This document shows positions 9,074 to 18,133 of a DNA stretch of 33,724 bases, piece by piece. The DNA is from an uncultured bacterium (lineage in GTDB: Bacteria > Actinomycetota > Coriobacteriia > Coriobacteriales > Coriobacteriaceae), in the NCBI GenBank assembly GCA_905216145.1, contig CAJMST010000021.1, positions 1 to 33,724 on the forward strand, written 5' to 3'. The translations under genes were made by a program, and so were the position numbers. The first letter of the stretch is position 1. The number at the start of each line of letters is the position of its first letter. The notes below the pieces were generated by a model that had not been told where the DNA came from, ran no database searches, and worked only from the letters and a program-made list of their open reading frames with translations.

Positions 9074-9847
9074 CTAGCGCGCGAACTCCCGTAAGAGCGC
9101 GTCTTCCACTTCCCGAAGCGAAAGGGCCCCGCCTCCCTCGGCGGGACGGGTGATCACGATGCAGCGCGCTCCCACGTCGCGCGCGGCGGCAAGCTTCTCG
9201 GCCGTGCCGCCTACGGTTCCCGAGTCCTTGGTCACAAGCCACTGGGCGCCCACCTGCCGAAGCATCGCCTCGTTGAGCTCGCGGGTGAAGGGCCCCTGCA
9301 TGCCGATGACGTGCGACGGCGAAAACCCCGCGTCGATACACTTCGTTATAGCACCGGGCAGCGGGAGCACACGCACGAAGAAGCGCTCCGCGAAATCGGC
9401 GACGCGCGTGTAGGGAGCAAGCTCCTTGCTCCCCGTCGTGAGAAGCGCGCGACCCGGGTTCTCGGAGAGAAAGCGCGCCGCGCAGGCGATCGACGCGACC
9501 GGCACGACGCCTTTGGGCAGCGCTTCGACCGGGCGCGCAAGGCGCAGACATCGTGCACCCACGGCGAGCGAAGCGGCCCGGATGTTGCCGCTTGCGAGCG
9601 TAGCGAAGGGGTGCGTGGCGTCGACGACGACGCGCGCGCCGGAAAGCTCGCGCTCCATGTCGGCATCGTCGAGCCTGCCCGCATGCACCTCGATGCCCGG
9701 AAGCTCGCCCAAAAGCTCTCCTCCGTACTCGGTTGCCGCGTAGGCACGGGCGGGGATGCCCGCCCCGCTCGCCCATTCGCACAGAAGGCGGCCCTCGGTG
9801 GTGCCGGCGAAGATGCGCAGCGCCGGCACGGATGCGGGGGCCGTCAC
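9074..9847 (-). CDS. cbiJ: Cobalt-precorrin-6A reductase
   Basis: NAD(P)H-dependent reduction of the cobalt-precorrin-6A macrocycle in the anaerobic cobalamin route. The 257-residue protein has the N-terminal LRIFAGTTEGR typical of CbiJ/CobK, the VVDATHPFA segment, TTGSKELAPY and the C-terminal TKDSGTVGGTAEKLAAA motif. The start is GTG at 9847, overlapping the cbiC stop (GTGA); longer in-frame starts would run inside cbiC. It is the last gene of the operon. No T-rich terminator is visible after its stop, only a GC hairpin at about 9051-9068 inside the boundary zone. Confidence 0.93.
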   Translation of the reverse strand: MTAPASVPALRIFAGTTEGRLLCEWASGAGIPARAYAATEYGGELLGELPGIEVHAGRLDDADMERELSGARVVVDATHPFATLASGNIRAASLAVGARCLRLARPVEALPKGVVPVASIACAARFLSENPGRALLTTGSKELAPYTRVADFAERFFVRVLPLPGAITKCIDAGFSPSHVIGMQGPFTRELNEAMLRQVGAQWLVTKDSGTVGGTAEKLAAARDVGARCIVITRPAEGGGALSLREVEDALLREFAR

Positions 9848-10485
9848 TTCGCGCCACCCGTGCGCGTGATCTGGTAGAGCAGCGCGTTCATAATGGCGGC
9901 CGCCACGGTCGAGCCGCCCTTGCGACCCCTCGCGACGATGGCCGGCACGCGTCGCGCGAGTAGCTCCTCTTTCGCCTCGACCACGTTCACAAACCCGACC
10001 GGCACCCCAACGACGAGCGCGGGCGCGATCTTCCCCGCGTCCATGAGCTCGGCGAGGCGCAGAAGTGCTGTGGGAGCGTTGCCGACGGCCACGATAAGCG
10101 GACCCTCGATGCGGCAAGCTTTGTCCATGCTCGCAACGGCGCGAGTCGTGCCCGCGGCGCGCGCCGTTGCGGCGACATCAGGGTCGGCCATGTAGCACAC
10201 GGCCTTGCAGCCGAGCTTCGCGAGCGCGGGCTTGCTTATGCCTGCGAGCGCCATGTTCGTGTCGGTGAGCACCGTGGCCCCTGCGCGCAGTGCGTCGAGA
10301 GCACAGTGCGCGGCGTCATGGGTGAATACGAGGGAATCGGCGTACGAGAAGTCGGCAGTGGTGTGGATGACGCGCTTCACGACGGGCTCTTCAAGCGGCG
10401 GGAACGTGCGGCCGCCGAGCTCTTCGGTGATGATCTCGAAGCTGCGCCGCTCGATGTCGCCGGGCGCCATCTCCTTGGAATCCAT
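9844..10485 (-). CDS. cbiC: Precorrin-8X methylmutase
   Basis: Moves the C11 methyl group to C12 of cobalt-precorrin-8, giving cobyrinic acid. The 213-residue product is of normal family length. The catalytic His lies in HTTADFSY (His41), and the substrate-site segments TDTNMALAGI, AVGNAPTALLRL, GVPVGFVNVVEAKE and ARGRKGGSTVAAAIMNALL are all present. The ATG follows the cobO stop directly (TAG then ATG with no gap), and the stop overlaps the cbiJ start. Confidence 0.96.
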   Translation of the reverse strand: MDSKEMAPGDIERRSFEIITEELGGRTFPPLEEPVVKRVIHTTADFSYADSLVFTHDAAHCALDALRAGATVLTDTNMALAGISKPALAKLGCKAVCYMADPDVAATARAAGTTRAVASMDKACRIEGPLIVAVGNAPTALLRLAELMDAGKIAPALVVGVPVGFVNVVEAKEELLARRVPAIVARGRKGGSTVAAAIMNALLYQITRTGGAK

Positions 10486-11001
10486 CTAGTACTCCACTCC
10501 TTCCCTTGCACCTATCCCCTGAGCGTAGGGGTGTTTCTCGCACCGCATCTCGGTTATGTAGTCGGCCTTCTCCACGATCTTGCGGGAAGGCGCGCGCCCG
10601 GTGAACGCTACTTCGACGCCGCGCGCGGACATATCGAGCGCGCGGTCCACGAGCGCCTCGTCGACAAGCCCCTTCGAAAGCGCGTCGAGCGCCTCGTCGA
10701 GCACGAGCAGCCCCTCCTGCGCGCCCTCGAGCTCGGCGAGCGCGGAAGCGAGGTTCCCATCGTGCAGCTCGCGCGTCGCGGCAAGTTCTTCCGACGTCAT
10801 GGACCAGGTAAACTTGTCCGACGCCTTCCCCGCGAACACGGGCACGCCGAAATGCTCGGCGAGCAGGCGCACCTCCCCGCTTTCGCCGTCTTTCAGGAAC
10901 TGCACGACGACGACGCGGCGGCCTGCGGCGAGCATGCGAAGGGCGAGGCCCATCGCCGCCGTGGTCTTGCCTTTGCCGTCGCCATGATACACGTGGATCA
11001 T
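10486..11001 (-). CDS. cobO: Corrinoid adenosyltransferase, CobO/BtuR type
   Basis: Transfers the adenosyl group from ATP to Co(I) of cobyrinic acid a,c-diamide or other corrinoids, in the cytoplasm. The 171-residue chain starts with IHVYHGDGKGKTTAAMG, the variant P-loop of the CobA/CobO family, followed by VVQFLKDG, a Walker B-like LLVLDEALDAL and the FTGRAPSRKIVEKADYITEM block. The C-terminus KHPYAQGIGAREGVEY fits the family. Its ATG overlaps the cbiP stop (ATGA). In-frame codons upstream fall within cbiP and are not used. Confidence 0.95.
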   Translation of the reverse strand: MIHVYHGDGKGKTTAAMGLALRMLAAGRRVVVVQFLKDGESGEVRLLAEHFGVPVFAGKASDKFTWSMTSEELAATRELHDGNLASALAELEGAQEGLLVLDEALDALSKGLVDEALVDRALDMSARGVEVAFTGRAPSRKIVEKADYITEMRCEKHPYAQGIGAREGVEY

Positions 11002-12497
11002 ACGCCCTCCTCGATAATGCGGTAGACATACTCCATGTCGAGCGCCACGCGCACGGAGTCGGCCAGGCGGTCGAACTCGCGCGCACGGTGATCGGCCGCG
11101 GACGCCGCGCCCGCAGCACCCACGACGCTCTCGGGCAGGCCACGCATGCGCGCGAGCGAGCGCGCGAGGGCGAGCGCCACCCCCGGTTCGTCGAACAGGC
11201 CGTGGAGATAGGTTCCGAACACGTTTCCGCAGGCCGCGCCTTCTGGTTTGCCGCCAATCGTGCCCGCAGGGGCGCAGGAGACGATCGTTTCGCCGTCGTG
11301 GATCTCGTACCCGCGAGCCGTCATGCCGTTCCACACCGAGAACGCACCTTGGGCGTCTGTGATGCGCAGCTCCGACTGGGCGAGGCGCTTTTCCTCCCTG
11401 AACACCGTACTTGCAGGGATGAGCCCGAGCCCGCGCGCGGTGCCAGCGCCTTCCCTGCCGTGCGGGTCGGAAAGCTCGTCACCCAAAAGCTGGTAGCCTC
11501 CGCATATGCCGAGCACCGGCGTGCCCGCACCCGAAAGCGCGCGTACACAGGCTCCGATGCCGCTAGCCGCAAGCCAGCGCGCGTCGTCGAGCGTGGTCTT
11601 CGAGCCGGGGAGCACCACCAGGTCGGGTCGGCCCAGATCGGTCGTCGAGGAAACGTAGCGCACGCCCACGCCGGGCACGCGCGAAAGCGGGTCGAAGTCG
11701 GTGAAGTTCGACAGATGTGGAAGGCGCACGACGGCGACGTCGATGACGCCGCGCGCCTCGCGGGCAGATAGGCGCGGCGCGAGCGAGTCCTCGTCGTCCA
11801 GGTCGAGCGTAAGATACGGCACGACCCCCACGACGGGAACCCCGCACATTTTCTCGAGCGGGGCCAAACCCGGGCGCAGGATTTCCACATCGCCGCGGAA
11901 CTTGTTCACCACAAGCCCCCGCAAAAGAGCGCGATCCTCGGGCGCAAAGAGCGCGACCGTGCCGTAGAGCTGGGCAAACACCCCGCCTGGGTCGATGTCG
12001 CCCGCGAGCAGCACGGGGGAGGACACGGCGCGCGCGAGCCCCATGTTGACGATGTCGTTTTCGGCAAGGTTGATTTCGGCGGGGCTGCCGGCGCCCTCGA
12101 TGACGATGACGTCGTTTTCCTCCGCGAGCGAATCGAACGACTCCAAAATCTGCGGCATGAGCGCCTTCTTTCGCGCGAAGTAGTCCCTCGCAGCGAAGGC
12201 TCCCTGCGCCTTGCCGGCCACGATGAGCTGGCTTCGGTGGTCGCTTTCGGGCTTGAGCAGGATGGGGTTCATGCGCACGTCGGGCGCGATGCCGCACGCC
12301 TCGGCCTGCATGATCTGGGCGCGCCCCATCTCGAGCCCATCGGCCGTGACACCGCTGTTGAGCGCCATGTTCTGGCTCTTGAAGGGAGCCACGCGCAGGC
12401 CGTCCTGCGAAAGCACACGGCACAGCCCCGCCGCAAGCAGGCTCTTCCCCGCGTTCGACATGGTGCCCTGGATCATGATGGGCTTCGCCCTACCCAC
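10998..12497 (-). CDS. cbiP: Cobyric acid synthase
   Basis: Amidates four side chains (b, d, e, g) of adenosylcobyrinic acid a,c-diamide, using glutamine and ATP. The 499-residue product has an N-terminal dethiobiotin synthetase-like ATPase domain (IMIQGTMSNAGKS, PFKSQNMALNS, EGAGSPAEINL) and a C-terminal type-1-like glutamine amidotransferase domain with the nucleophile Cys in GICGGYQLLG and the His in GTYLHGLFDE. The start GTG at 12497 is supported by AAGGAGGT eight bases upstream, the best ribosome binding site in the operon, and lies 8 bases inside the end of cobD. Confidence 0.95.
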   Translation of the reverse strand: MGRAKPIMIQGTMSNAGKSLLAAGLCRVLSQDGLRVAPFKSQNMALNSGVTADGLEMGRAQIMQAEACGIAPDVRMNPILLKPESDHRSQLIVAGKAQGAFAARDYFARKKALMPQILESFDSLAEENDVIVIEGAGSPAEINLAENDIVNMGLARAVSSPVLLAGDIDPGGVFAQLYGTVALFAPEDRALLRGLVVNKFRGDVEILRPGLAPLEKMCGVPVVGVVPYLTLDLDDEDSLAPRLSAREARGVIDVAVVRLPHLSNFTDFDPLSRVPGVGVRYVSSTTDLGRPDLVVLPGSKTTLDDARWLAASGIGACVRALSGAGTPVLGICGGYQLLGDELSDPHGREGAGTARGLGLIPASTVFREEKRLAQSELRITDAQGAFSVWNGMTARGYEIHDGETIVSCAPAGTIGGKPEGAACGNVFGTYLHGLFDEPGVALALARSLARMRGLPESVVGAAGAASAADHRAREFDRLADSVRVALDMEYVYRIIEEGV

Positions 12498-13713
12498 GGG
12501 TATCGACCTCCTTCGCCGAGCCTCGGCCATCCGCGCCCGCCATAGCGTCGCTGCAAGAAGCGCCGCCCCGTTCGTCGGGTTCGCCTTCGCCCGATGCGCC
12601 TTCCGCCCGAAGCGCGCGGCTGAACGCCATCGCAAGCCGGGCGTTCTCCTTGCGCGTGCGCACCGCGACGCGGCACCAGAAACGGGACAGTACCGAAAAC
12701 GAGTCGCACGTGCGGACCAAAACCCCCTGTTTATACAGGCGCTCGGGGATGTCTTTCGCCGGTGTCCGGACTAAAAGGAAGTTCGCATCCGACGGCACGA
12801 CGGAAAGCCCGAGCGAGGAGAGCTCGTGGGAAAGCCACGCTCGCTCGCCCGCCAATACATCGCGCGTGCGCGAGACGTATTCGACGTCTTCCAGGGCGGC
12901 GATACCCGCGGCCTCGGCGACCGAGGAGACGGGCCACGCCTGCCCCGCCCGGCGAATCCCCTCGAGGAGTTGGGCGTTTCCGCTGATCAGATATCCTAAC
13001 CGCAACCCCGCCATTCCGTAGAGCTTGGTGAATGCGGAGAGCACGGCCACATGGCGCGAACACGCGGCGCGTGCGGCCACGCTCCTTTCGCGGGCGTCGG
13101 GCGCAAATCCGAGGAAGCACTCGTCCACGACGAGCAGCGCGCCCACCTGCTCGCAGCGGCAAGCCGCGGCATCGATCACGCGGGGGTCGACGAGGCGCCC
13201 CGTCGGGTTGTTCGGATTGCAGATATACGCCACGTCTCCCGGCCCCTCGATCGCGCGGGCGAAGGAGGCGGGCACGTCGAAGTCGTCCGCTTCGGAGAGC
13301 GGGAACTCCTGCACGCATGCGCCGTAGTACGATGCCGCCTCCGCATATTCAGAGAACGTCGGCGCGCACACGACGATGCGTTTCGGGCGCACCGCCGCGG
13401 CGAGCCGCCAAATGATGTCGGACGCGCCCGCGCCGCAGACGATAGTATCTTCGGGAATGCCCTGGGCACGCGCTAGGGCGCGAACGAGGGCGAGGCTTTC
13501 CCTATCGGGGTAGGCGTCGATTCGAGAAAGCGCCTTGCAAGCTGCGGCAACGGCGCGCGGCGAGGGGCCTGCCGGATTCACGTTCACCGAGAAGTCAATG
13601 AGGTCGGAGGCGCCCCCTTCGCAAGCGATGCCGAGCGATTGCGTGCTACCCCCATGCGCACGGGCGCGCAGGATTCCCCCGGCAGCCCGGGACGCGGCGT
13701 GGTCTTCCCTCAT
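12490..13713 (-). CDS. cobD: Threonine-phosphate decarboxylase, PLP-dependent
   Basis: Decarboxylates L-threonine phosphate to (R)-1-amino-2-propanol phosphate, the linker of the nucleotide loop. The 407-residue protein is a fold-type I aminotransferase relative: VNVNPAGPSP, GAGASDIIWRLA, CNPNNPTGRL, VDECFLGFAPD and the PLP-lysine region SAFTKLYGMAGLRLGY. The last 35 or so residues (Gly, Glu, Asp and Ala rich) go beyond the family domain. Its start overlaps the cbiB stop (ATGA). No threonine kinase gene (PduX type) is present nearby. Assignment over histidinol-phosphate aminotransferase rests mainly on the operon. Confidence 0.93.
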   Translation of the reverse strand: MREDHAASRAAGGILRARAHGGSTQSLGIACEGGASDLIDFSVNVNPAGPSPRAVAAACKALSRIDAYPDRESLALVRALARAQGIPEDTIVCGAGASDIIWRLAAAVRPKRIVVCAPTFSEYAEAASYYGACVQEFPLSEADDFDVPASFARAIEGPGDVAYICNPNNPTGRLVDPRVIDAAACRCEQVGALLVVDECFLGFAPDARERSVAARAACSRHVAVLSAFTKLYGMAGLRLGYLISGNAQLLEGIRRAGQAWPVSSVAEAAGIAALEDVEYVSRTRDVLAGERAWLSHELSSLGLSVVPSDANFLLVRTPAKDIPERLYKQGVLVRTCDSFSVLSRFWCRVAVRTRKENARLAMAFSRALRAEGASGEGEPDERGGASCSDAMAGADGRGSAKEVDTRG

Positions 13714-14684
13714 ACCATCGCCCCCACGGCGAGCACGACCGCCGCGCGTGCGGCACCGAAGACGACGAGCGCGCATACGGACGCGGCGAGCATGAGCCTA
13801 GTCGCCCGGGCGATGTCGCTCCACTCAATTTCACGGGACGCGTCGCCTATCGTCGGTTTCTCAACGAGCTTGCCGAAATACACCGCGGGTCCTGCCAGGC
13901 GCAGCCCGAGCGCGCCCGCACACGCTGACTCGGTCTGCGCCGAGTTGGGGCTCGCATGGCGACGCCTGTCGCGGCGCCAGATGCGCGCCGCCCCGCGAGC
14001 ATCGAGCCCGACGATCGGGCACACGGCGATCATGAACAGGGCCGATAAGCGCGAGGGAATCCAGTTCACCGCATCGTCGAGGCGCGCCGAGGCGCAGCCG
14101 AAGTCGATGTAGCGCTCGTTTTTGTAGCCCACCATGCTGTCGAGCGTGTTCACCGCCTTGTACGCCATGCCCAAGGGCGCACCCCCGATCATAAGGTAGA
14201 AAAGCGGCGCGATGACGCCGTCGCTCGCGTTCTCCGCCACCGTTTCCACGGCGGCGCGCGCAACGCCCTGCTCGTCGAGAACAGACGTGTCGCGTCCCAC
14301 GATGAGCCCGACGGCTTCGCGAGCCGCGACAAGGCCGCCCTTCGAGAACGCGCGGGCCACGGCCAGGCTCTGGCGGCGCAGCTCGCATGCCGCGAGAATC
14401 TGATAGCTCGCCCATGCCTCGGCCACGAAGCGCAAGCCGGGGTGAACCATGCCGCAAAGATGCAGGATTCCCAAGGTCAAAAGCCCACACGCAAGCGGAA
14501 GCGCCACGGCGAGCACAAGCCCTGAGGCGCGCGTGCCCGCGGACGTTTGCGGGAATGAGCCCCGCAGGCGGCCTTCGGCCCACGTGATCGCGCGCCCCAT
14601 GGCGACAACGGGATGGGGAAGCCAGCGCGGGTCGCCGAAGGCAAGGTCGGCTGCGAACCCGGCGGCGGCGGCAAGAATCGTCAT
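13710..14684 (-). CDS. cbiB: Adenosylcobinamide-phosphate synthase (membrane)
   Basis: Joins aminopropanol phosphate to the f-propionate of adenosylcobyric acid, at the membrane. The 324-residue product starts TILAAAAGFAADLAFGDP and continues with RWLPHPVVAMGRAI, a highly conserved block of CbiB. About four hydrophobic segments follow, and the central ENASDGVIAPLFYLMIGG and VNTLDSMVGYKNERY segments are typical. The chosen ATG overlaps the upstream stop (TGATG); a GTG one codon earlier is possible. Its stop overlaps the start of cobD, whose product makes its amine substrate. Confidence 0.94.
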   Translation of the reverse strand: MTILAAAAGFAADLAFGDPRWLPHPVVAMGRAITWAEGRLRGSFPQTSAGTRASGLVLAVALPLACGLLTLGILHLCGMVHPGLRFVAEAWASYQILAACELRRQSLAVARAFSKGGLVAAREAVGLIVGRDTSVLDEQGVARAAVETVAENASDGVIAPLFYLMIGGAPLGMAYKAVNTLDSMVGYKNERYIDFGCASARLDDAVNWIPSRLSALFMIAVCPIVGLDARGAARIWRRDRRRHASPNSAQTESACAGALGLRLAGPAVYFGKLVEKPTIGDASREIEWSDIARATRLMLAASVCALVVFGAARAAVVLAVGAMV

Positions 14685-15685
14685 CACCGGGCATCGCCCC
14701 CCGAAGCGGGACGAACGTCGCGAAGGCAGCGCCCATCCCAGGTGGCGGCCCATGCGCCGCCCGGCTCGGTATGCACGTCGAAATATCCCATTTTCGGGAC
14801 AGCTAGCTCGGAGAGCAGCGCTTTCACGGTACCCGCGTGAACGACGAAGACGGCGCGCCCACTCCCCTGGGCGCGCTCCGATTCGCACGCCTCCCGAAAC
14901 GCCGCGACGACGCGGCGGGTGAAATCGCTCTTGCCCTCGCCATGCGGGCAGCGCGTCTCGCACCAGGAGTCTACCCAGGCGCGGTAGCGCACATCCTCTT
15001 TAAGCTCGGCGGCGCTTCGCCCCTCGAAGTCGCCGAAATCCATCTCGCGCAGACCGGGGCACGCCATAAGCTCCGCGTTCGGGAAGAGGATGCGCGCCGT
15101 CTGGTCGGTGCGGGCCATGCCGCTCGTGATAACACGGAACATGTCACGATCACACGCGAGGTCGCGCAAAGCGCGCTCGCCCGCGCTCGACAGGGGCTCG
15201 TCGGTGCCCGCCCCGCTGTAGCGATGGTCTTCCGTGCCCGCCGTGGCACCATGGCGCACGAAGACGACTTCCAAAGGCGCGCCCGCGCCCTGCGTCCCTC
15301 GAGGCGCATCGGCAAGGTTTCCTTTGATGACCTGGGGAATCCCGCACGTCATGCGCACGACGACGTCGGCACGCGCAGCGAGCGCGCATCCTAAGCGCCC
15401 CGCGCGCTCGCGCCATTGGGCGTCTTCCGCACGCATGGGGACGACCCCCGAGCCGACCAAGGGCAGAATTACTGCGTCGAAGCCAATCAGCCGCTCGAGC
15501 GCCCGGTCTGCGTCGAGCGCGCGTACGAGCTCCTCAGCACGGTACGCGACACGGCCGGCAAAAGCCGCGGGCACGCCGCCCTCCGCAAGCTGCGCCGCAT
15601 CGACGAAATCGTCCGCCGCGAACCCGAGCTTTTCGCGCACGAAGGTCCTCTTCCCCGAATGCGCGCCACCTACCACGAGAATCAT
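14684..15685 (-). CDS. cobC: Fusion: CobU-like domain and alpha-ribazole phosphatase (CobC)
   Basis: The 333-residue product has two parts. Residues 1-125 resemble CobU: a P-loop GGAHSGKRT (6-14), then VGSGVVP (78-84), and CGIPQVIKG (114-122), which match the start and end of CobU, but the central His-Arg region (the guanylylated His in CobU) is missing and the domain is short. Residues 137-333 form a histidine phosphatase with RHG at 144-146, EMDFGDFEG and a second catalytic His in VVHAG (His283). The C-terminal part probably removes the 5'-phosphate from alpha-ribazole phosphate or adenosylcobalamin phosphate. A separate cobU gene lies two genes upstream, so the N-terminal domain is a second, reduced copy. 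The start ATG overlaps the cobS stop (ATGA). Confidence 0.88.
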   Translation of the reverse strand: MILVVGGAHSGKRTFVREKLGFAADDFVDAAQLAEGGVPAAFAGRVAYRAEELVRALDADRALERLIGFDAVILPLVGSGVVPMRAEDAQWRERAGRLGCALAARADVVVRMTCGIPQVIKGNLADAPRGTQGAGAPLEVVFVRHGATAGTEDHRYSGAGTDEPLSSAGERALRDLACDRDMFRVITSGMARTDQTARILFPNAELMACPGLREMDFGDFEGRSAAELKEDVRYRAWVDSWCETRCPHGEGKSDFTRRVVAAFREACESERAQGSGRAVFVVHAGTVKALLSELAVPKMGYFDVHTEPGGAWAATWDGRCLRDVRPASGGDAR

Positions 15686-16449
15686 AGGAGCATGCCCCCC
15701 GCCACCAGCATGGCAAGCATCGCGAGCTCGGCCCATTGCAGAAACCATCCGGCCAAATCCCCCGTCACCCCGCCGAAGCGGGACAGGGCAACATGGCGGT
15801 ACCACGCGAGCGCCAAAAGCCCCGCCACCGCCATAAGGACGCCGACGGCCTGAGCGCACGCGACCATCCCTGCAGCCGAAGCCGCGGCGAAAGCGCAAAG
15901 CGGCACGACGATCGCCGCGCGCTTCTTCGCAGGCGAGAGCCCCGCGGCCATGCCGTCCGCCCGCGCGGCAGGCCAGCATTCTACGGCGAGCCCCGAAAGC
16001 GCGCGGGAGAACACGAGCGAGCACAGAAGCGCGAGGAACGCCCCCGCCGTAAGCGGCAGCGCGGTGAACAGGGAAAACTGCAGAATAAGGTACACGACAA
16101 CACCGATGACCCCGAAGGCGCCCGCCCGCGGGTCGTGCATGATCTCGAGCTTTCGCTCGCGCGGGGCCCAACTTGCAAGCGCATCGGAGGTGTCGCAGAG
16201 CCCGTCTAAGTGGATGCCTCCCGTCACCGCCACAGGCAGCGCCGCGAGCACGGCCGCGACGATGGTCGCGGGTACGCCGAGCAGGTTCGCCACGTACCCC
16301 CACGCCGTCATGAGGAAGCCTTCCGCAAGGCCCACCAGGGGAAACGCGGCAAGCGCATGGGTTGACCCGAAATCGGTCCAGGCCGATTTCGGGACGGGGA
16401 TGCGCGAGAACGTTCCGAACGCCGCGCCGATTGCCTCTGCTATCTTCAC
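15682..16449 (-). CDS. cobS: Adenosylcobinamide-GDP ribazoletransferase
   Basis: Integral membrane cobalamin synthase: joins adenosylcobinamide-GDP with alpha-ribazole or its phosphate. The 255-residue protein begins AIGAAFGTFSRIPVP, and the acidic motif GGIHLDGLCDTSDALAS with the following HDPRAGAFGVIG is the catalytic, Mg-binding block of CobS. About six hydrophobic helices follow, and FGGVTGDLAGWFLQW near the C-terminus is also conserved. The GTG start overlaps the cobU stop (GTGA); GAAGGA sits 10 bases upstream. Confidence 0.95.
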   Translation of the reverse strand: MKIAEAIGAAFGTFSRIPVPKSAWTDFGSTHALAAFPLVGLAEGFLMTAWGYVANLLGVPATIVAAVLAALPVAVTGGIHLDGLCDTSDALASWAPRERKLEIMHDPRAGAFGVIGVVVYLILQFSLFTALPLTAGAFLALLCSLVFSRALSGLAVECWPAARADGMAAGLSPAKKRAAIVVPLCAFAAASAAGMVACAQAVGVLMAVAGLLALAWYRHVALSRFGGVTGDLAGWFLQWAELAMLAMLVAGGMLL

Positions 16450-16994
16450 CTTATAGGTCCTTCGCCTTTCATCCACACGGGAATCCCGCATACCACTTCG
16501 ACTGCGCGGTCGGCCAGCGCCACCACACCCGCGTTCACGCGCGCGAGCGCGCGCCTCCATGCCTCGGTCCCCTCATCGTAGCGCATCCCATCGGCGAACA
16601 CGTCGACGGTGACCACCACCGTATACGCAGCGGCCTGAGCGAGCCGTTCGATGCCTCCGAGCACCTCGCGCGCCGCAGCGTCGGGGTCACGTGGGGACAA
16701 GCCGCCTTCCGCGAAGAGCTCGTTCGCAACCAGGTTGCCCACGTCCTCCAAAAGAAGCGTGCAGCCGCACGGAAGCCCGGGCACTGCGGCGCCCACGTCA
16801 CGCGTGCGCTCGAGGGTGGAAAACCCCTTGCCCTCGCGCAGCGCCCGATGGCGCGCGATGCGGCGGGCGCCCTCTTCCCCGAAGGGCTCCATCGTTGCCA
16901 GGTACACGCGGGGGCCGTCGTGCCCGAGGCACAGGGACTCGGCATAGGCGCTCTTGCCGCTCGCGGCGGCGCCGATAACGAACGTCACCGTCAT
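16446..16994 (-). CDS. cobU: Adenosylcobinamide kinase / guanylyltransferase, diverged
   Basis: Phosphorylates adenosylcobinamide and then adds GMP from GTP. The 182-residue protein has the P-loop GAAASGKS (8-15), ATMEPFGEEGARRIARHR with the likely guanylylated His (His49), EDVGNLVANELF and CGIPVWMKG near the end. The usual NEVGxGIVP motif is replaced by VDVFADGMRYDEG, so one conserved loop is altered. The fused CobU-like domain encoded nearby keeps a GSGVVP motif but lacks the His. Gene order cobT-cobU-cobS supports the assignment. The ATG overlaps the cobT stop (ATGA). Confidence 0.9.
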   Translation of the reverse strand: MTVTFVIGAAASGKSAYAESLCLGHDGPRVYLATMEPFGEEGARRIARHRALREGKGFSTLERTRDVGAAVPGLPCGCTLLLEDVGNLVANELFAEGGLSPRDPDAAAREVLGGIERLAQAAAYTVVVTVDVFADGMRYDEGTEAWRRALARVNAGVVALADRAVEVVCGIPVWMKGEGPIR

Positions 16995-18133
16995 TTCCCA
17001 GCCTCGAAATGCTCGTAAGCAGCCATGCCAGTCGCCGTGAACGTCTTCCCATCCCGGTACACGCGCAGCGCCGAATCCAGAAGGGGCAGATACGCCATGG
17101 CGCCCGCGCCCTCGCCCAAGTGCATGCCTGCGTCGAGGGGTGCCTTTATGCCGAGCTCGCGAAGGAGCTCCCGGCTTGCGGGCTCGCTTGATGCGTGGGT
17201 GCCCACGAGGTAACCTAAGGCGTTGGGGCACAGGCGCGCCGCGCACAGGGCCGCCGTGCAGGATATGACCCCGTCGAGGAGCGCCGGCGCCTTCGAGGCC
17301 GCGGCCCCCAGGTAGAAGCCGCACATCGCCGCAATGTCGAAGCCGCCCACCTTCGAGAGCACATCGATCGGGTCGGCGGAATCGGGCGAGTTCGCATCGA
17401 TAGCGCGCTCGACCACGTCGCGCTTGCGCGCGAGCGAGGCGTCCGAGAGCCCCGCGCCGCGCCCGACGAGGCTCCGCGCGTCCGCCCGGATGAGCACTGC
17501 GGCCACCGCCGCCGAGGTGGTCGTGTTGCCGATACCCATCTCGCCCGCGGCGAGAAGGCGCACGCCGGCGCGGGCAAGCCCGCACGCGACGGCGATTCCG
17601 ACCTCGATCGCGCGCACGGCCCCATCGCGAGACATGGCGGAGCCGTGCGCGATGTTGCCGCTCCCCCGCCGCACGTTCGCGCGCACCATGCGCGCGTCTT
17701 CTATGCCCCGGGCCATACCCACGTCGACGGGCACGACCTCGGCACCCGCGAACGCCGCCATGCGGCAAGCGCTCGTGGCCCCCTCGCACATGTTGCGCGC
17801 GACGGCTCGCGTCACGTCTTGCCCGCTTTGCGACACGCCCTCGGCAACGACCCCGTTGTCGGAGAAGAATACCGCGAGCGCACGGGGAAACTCGGCCACA
17901 TCGACGCTCCCCTGAGCTGCGGCGATACGCGCGACGGCGTCTTCAAAGTCGCCCAATCCCCCCAAGGGGTGCGCGATGGAGTCCCACGCGGCGTACGCGG
18001 CGGCGCGGGCGCACTCGTCTGCGGGCGCGATCCGGGAGAGCGCGGCTTCGAGCACGGCGCCCGGCGCCGAAGAGAACGCGCGCTCGACTTCCTCGCGGAT
18101 GCAGGCAAGCGCGGTTTCGGTTGCTTCAGCCAT
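16991..18133 (-). CDS. cobT: Nicotinate-nucleotide:base phosphoribosyltransferase
   Basis: Activates the lower-ligand base to its alpha-ribotide from nicotinate mononucleotide. The 380-residue product has FFSDNGVVAEGVSQSG, NMCEGATSACRMA, LAAGEMGIGNTTTSAAV, VGRGAGLSD and the catalytic Glu in HLGEGAGAMAYLPLL; all family blocks are intact. It is slightly longer than the usual 350 residues because of the N-terminal helical extension. GAGGAG six bases before the ATG sets the start, which lies 8 bases inside the end of cbiA. No gene for making 5,6-dimethylbenzimidazole (bluB or bza type) is in the window, so the natural base is unknown. Confidence 0.96.
   Translation of the reverse strand: MAEATETALACIREEVERAFSSAPGAVLEAALSRIAPADECARAAAYAAWDSIAHPLGGLGDFEDAVARIAAAQGSVDVAEFPRALAVFFSDNGVVAEGVSQSGQDVTRAVARNMCEGATSACRMAAFAGAEVVPVDVGMARGIEDARMVRANVRRGSGNIAHGSAMSRDGAVRAIEVGIAVACGLARAGVRLLAAGEMGIGNTTTSAAVAAVLIRADARSLVGRGAGLSDASLARKRDVVERAIDANSPDSADPIDVLSKVGGFDIAAMCGFYLGAAASKAPALLDGVISCTAALCAARLCPNALGYLVGTHASSEPASRELLRELGIKAPLDAGMHLGEGAGAMAYLPLLDSALRVYRDGKTFTATGMAAYEHFEAGK

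Noticed and set aside
12490..13713. Histidinol-phosphate aminotransferase instead of CobD
   Set aside because: The fold is shared, but the position between cbiB and cbiP and the absence of his genes favour CobD.
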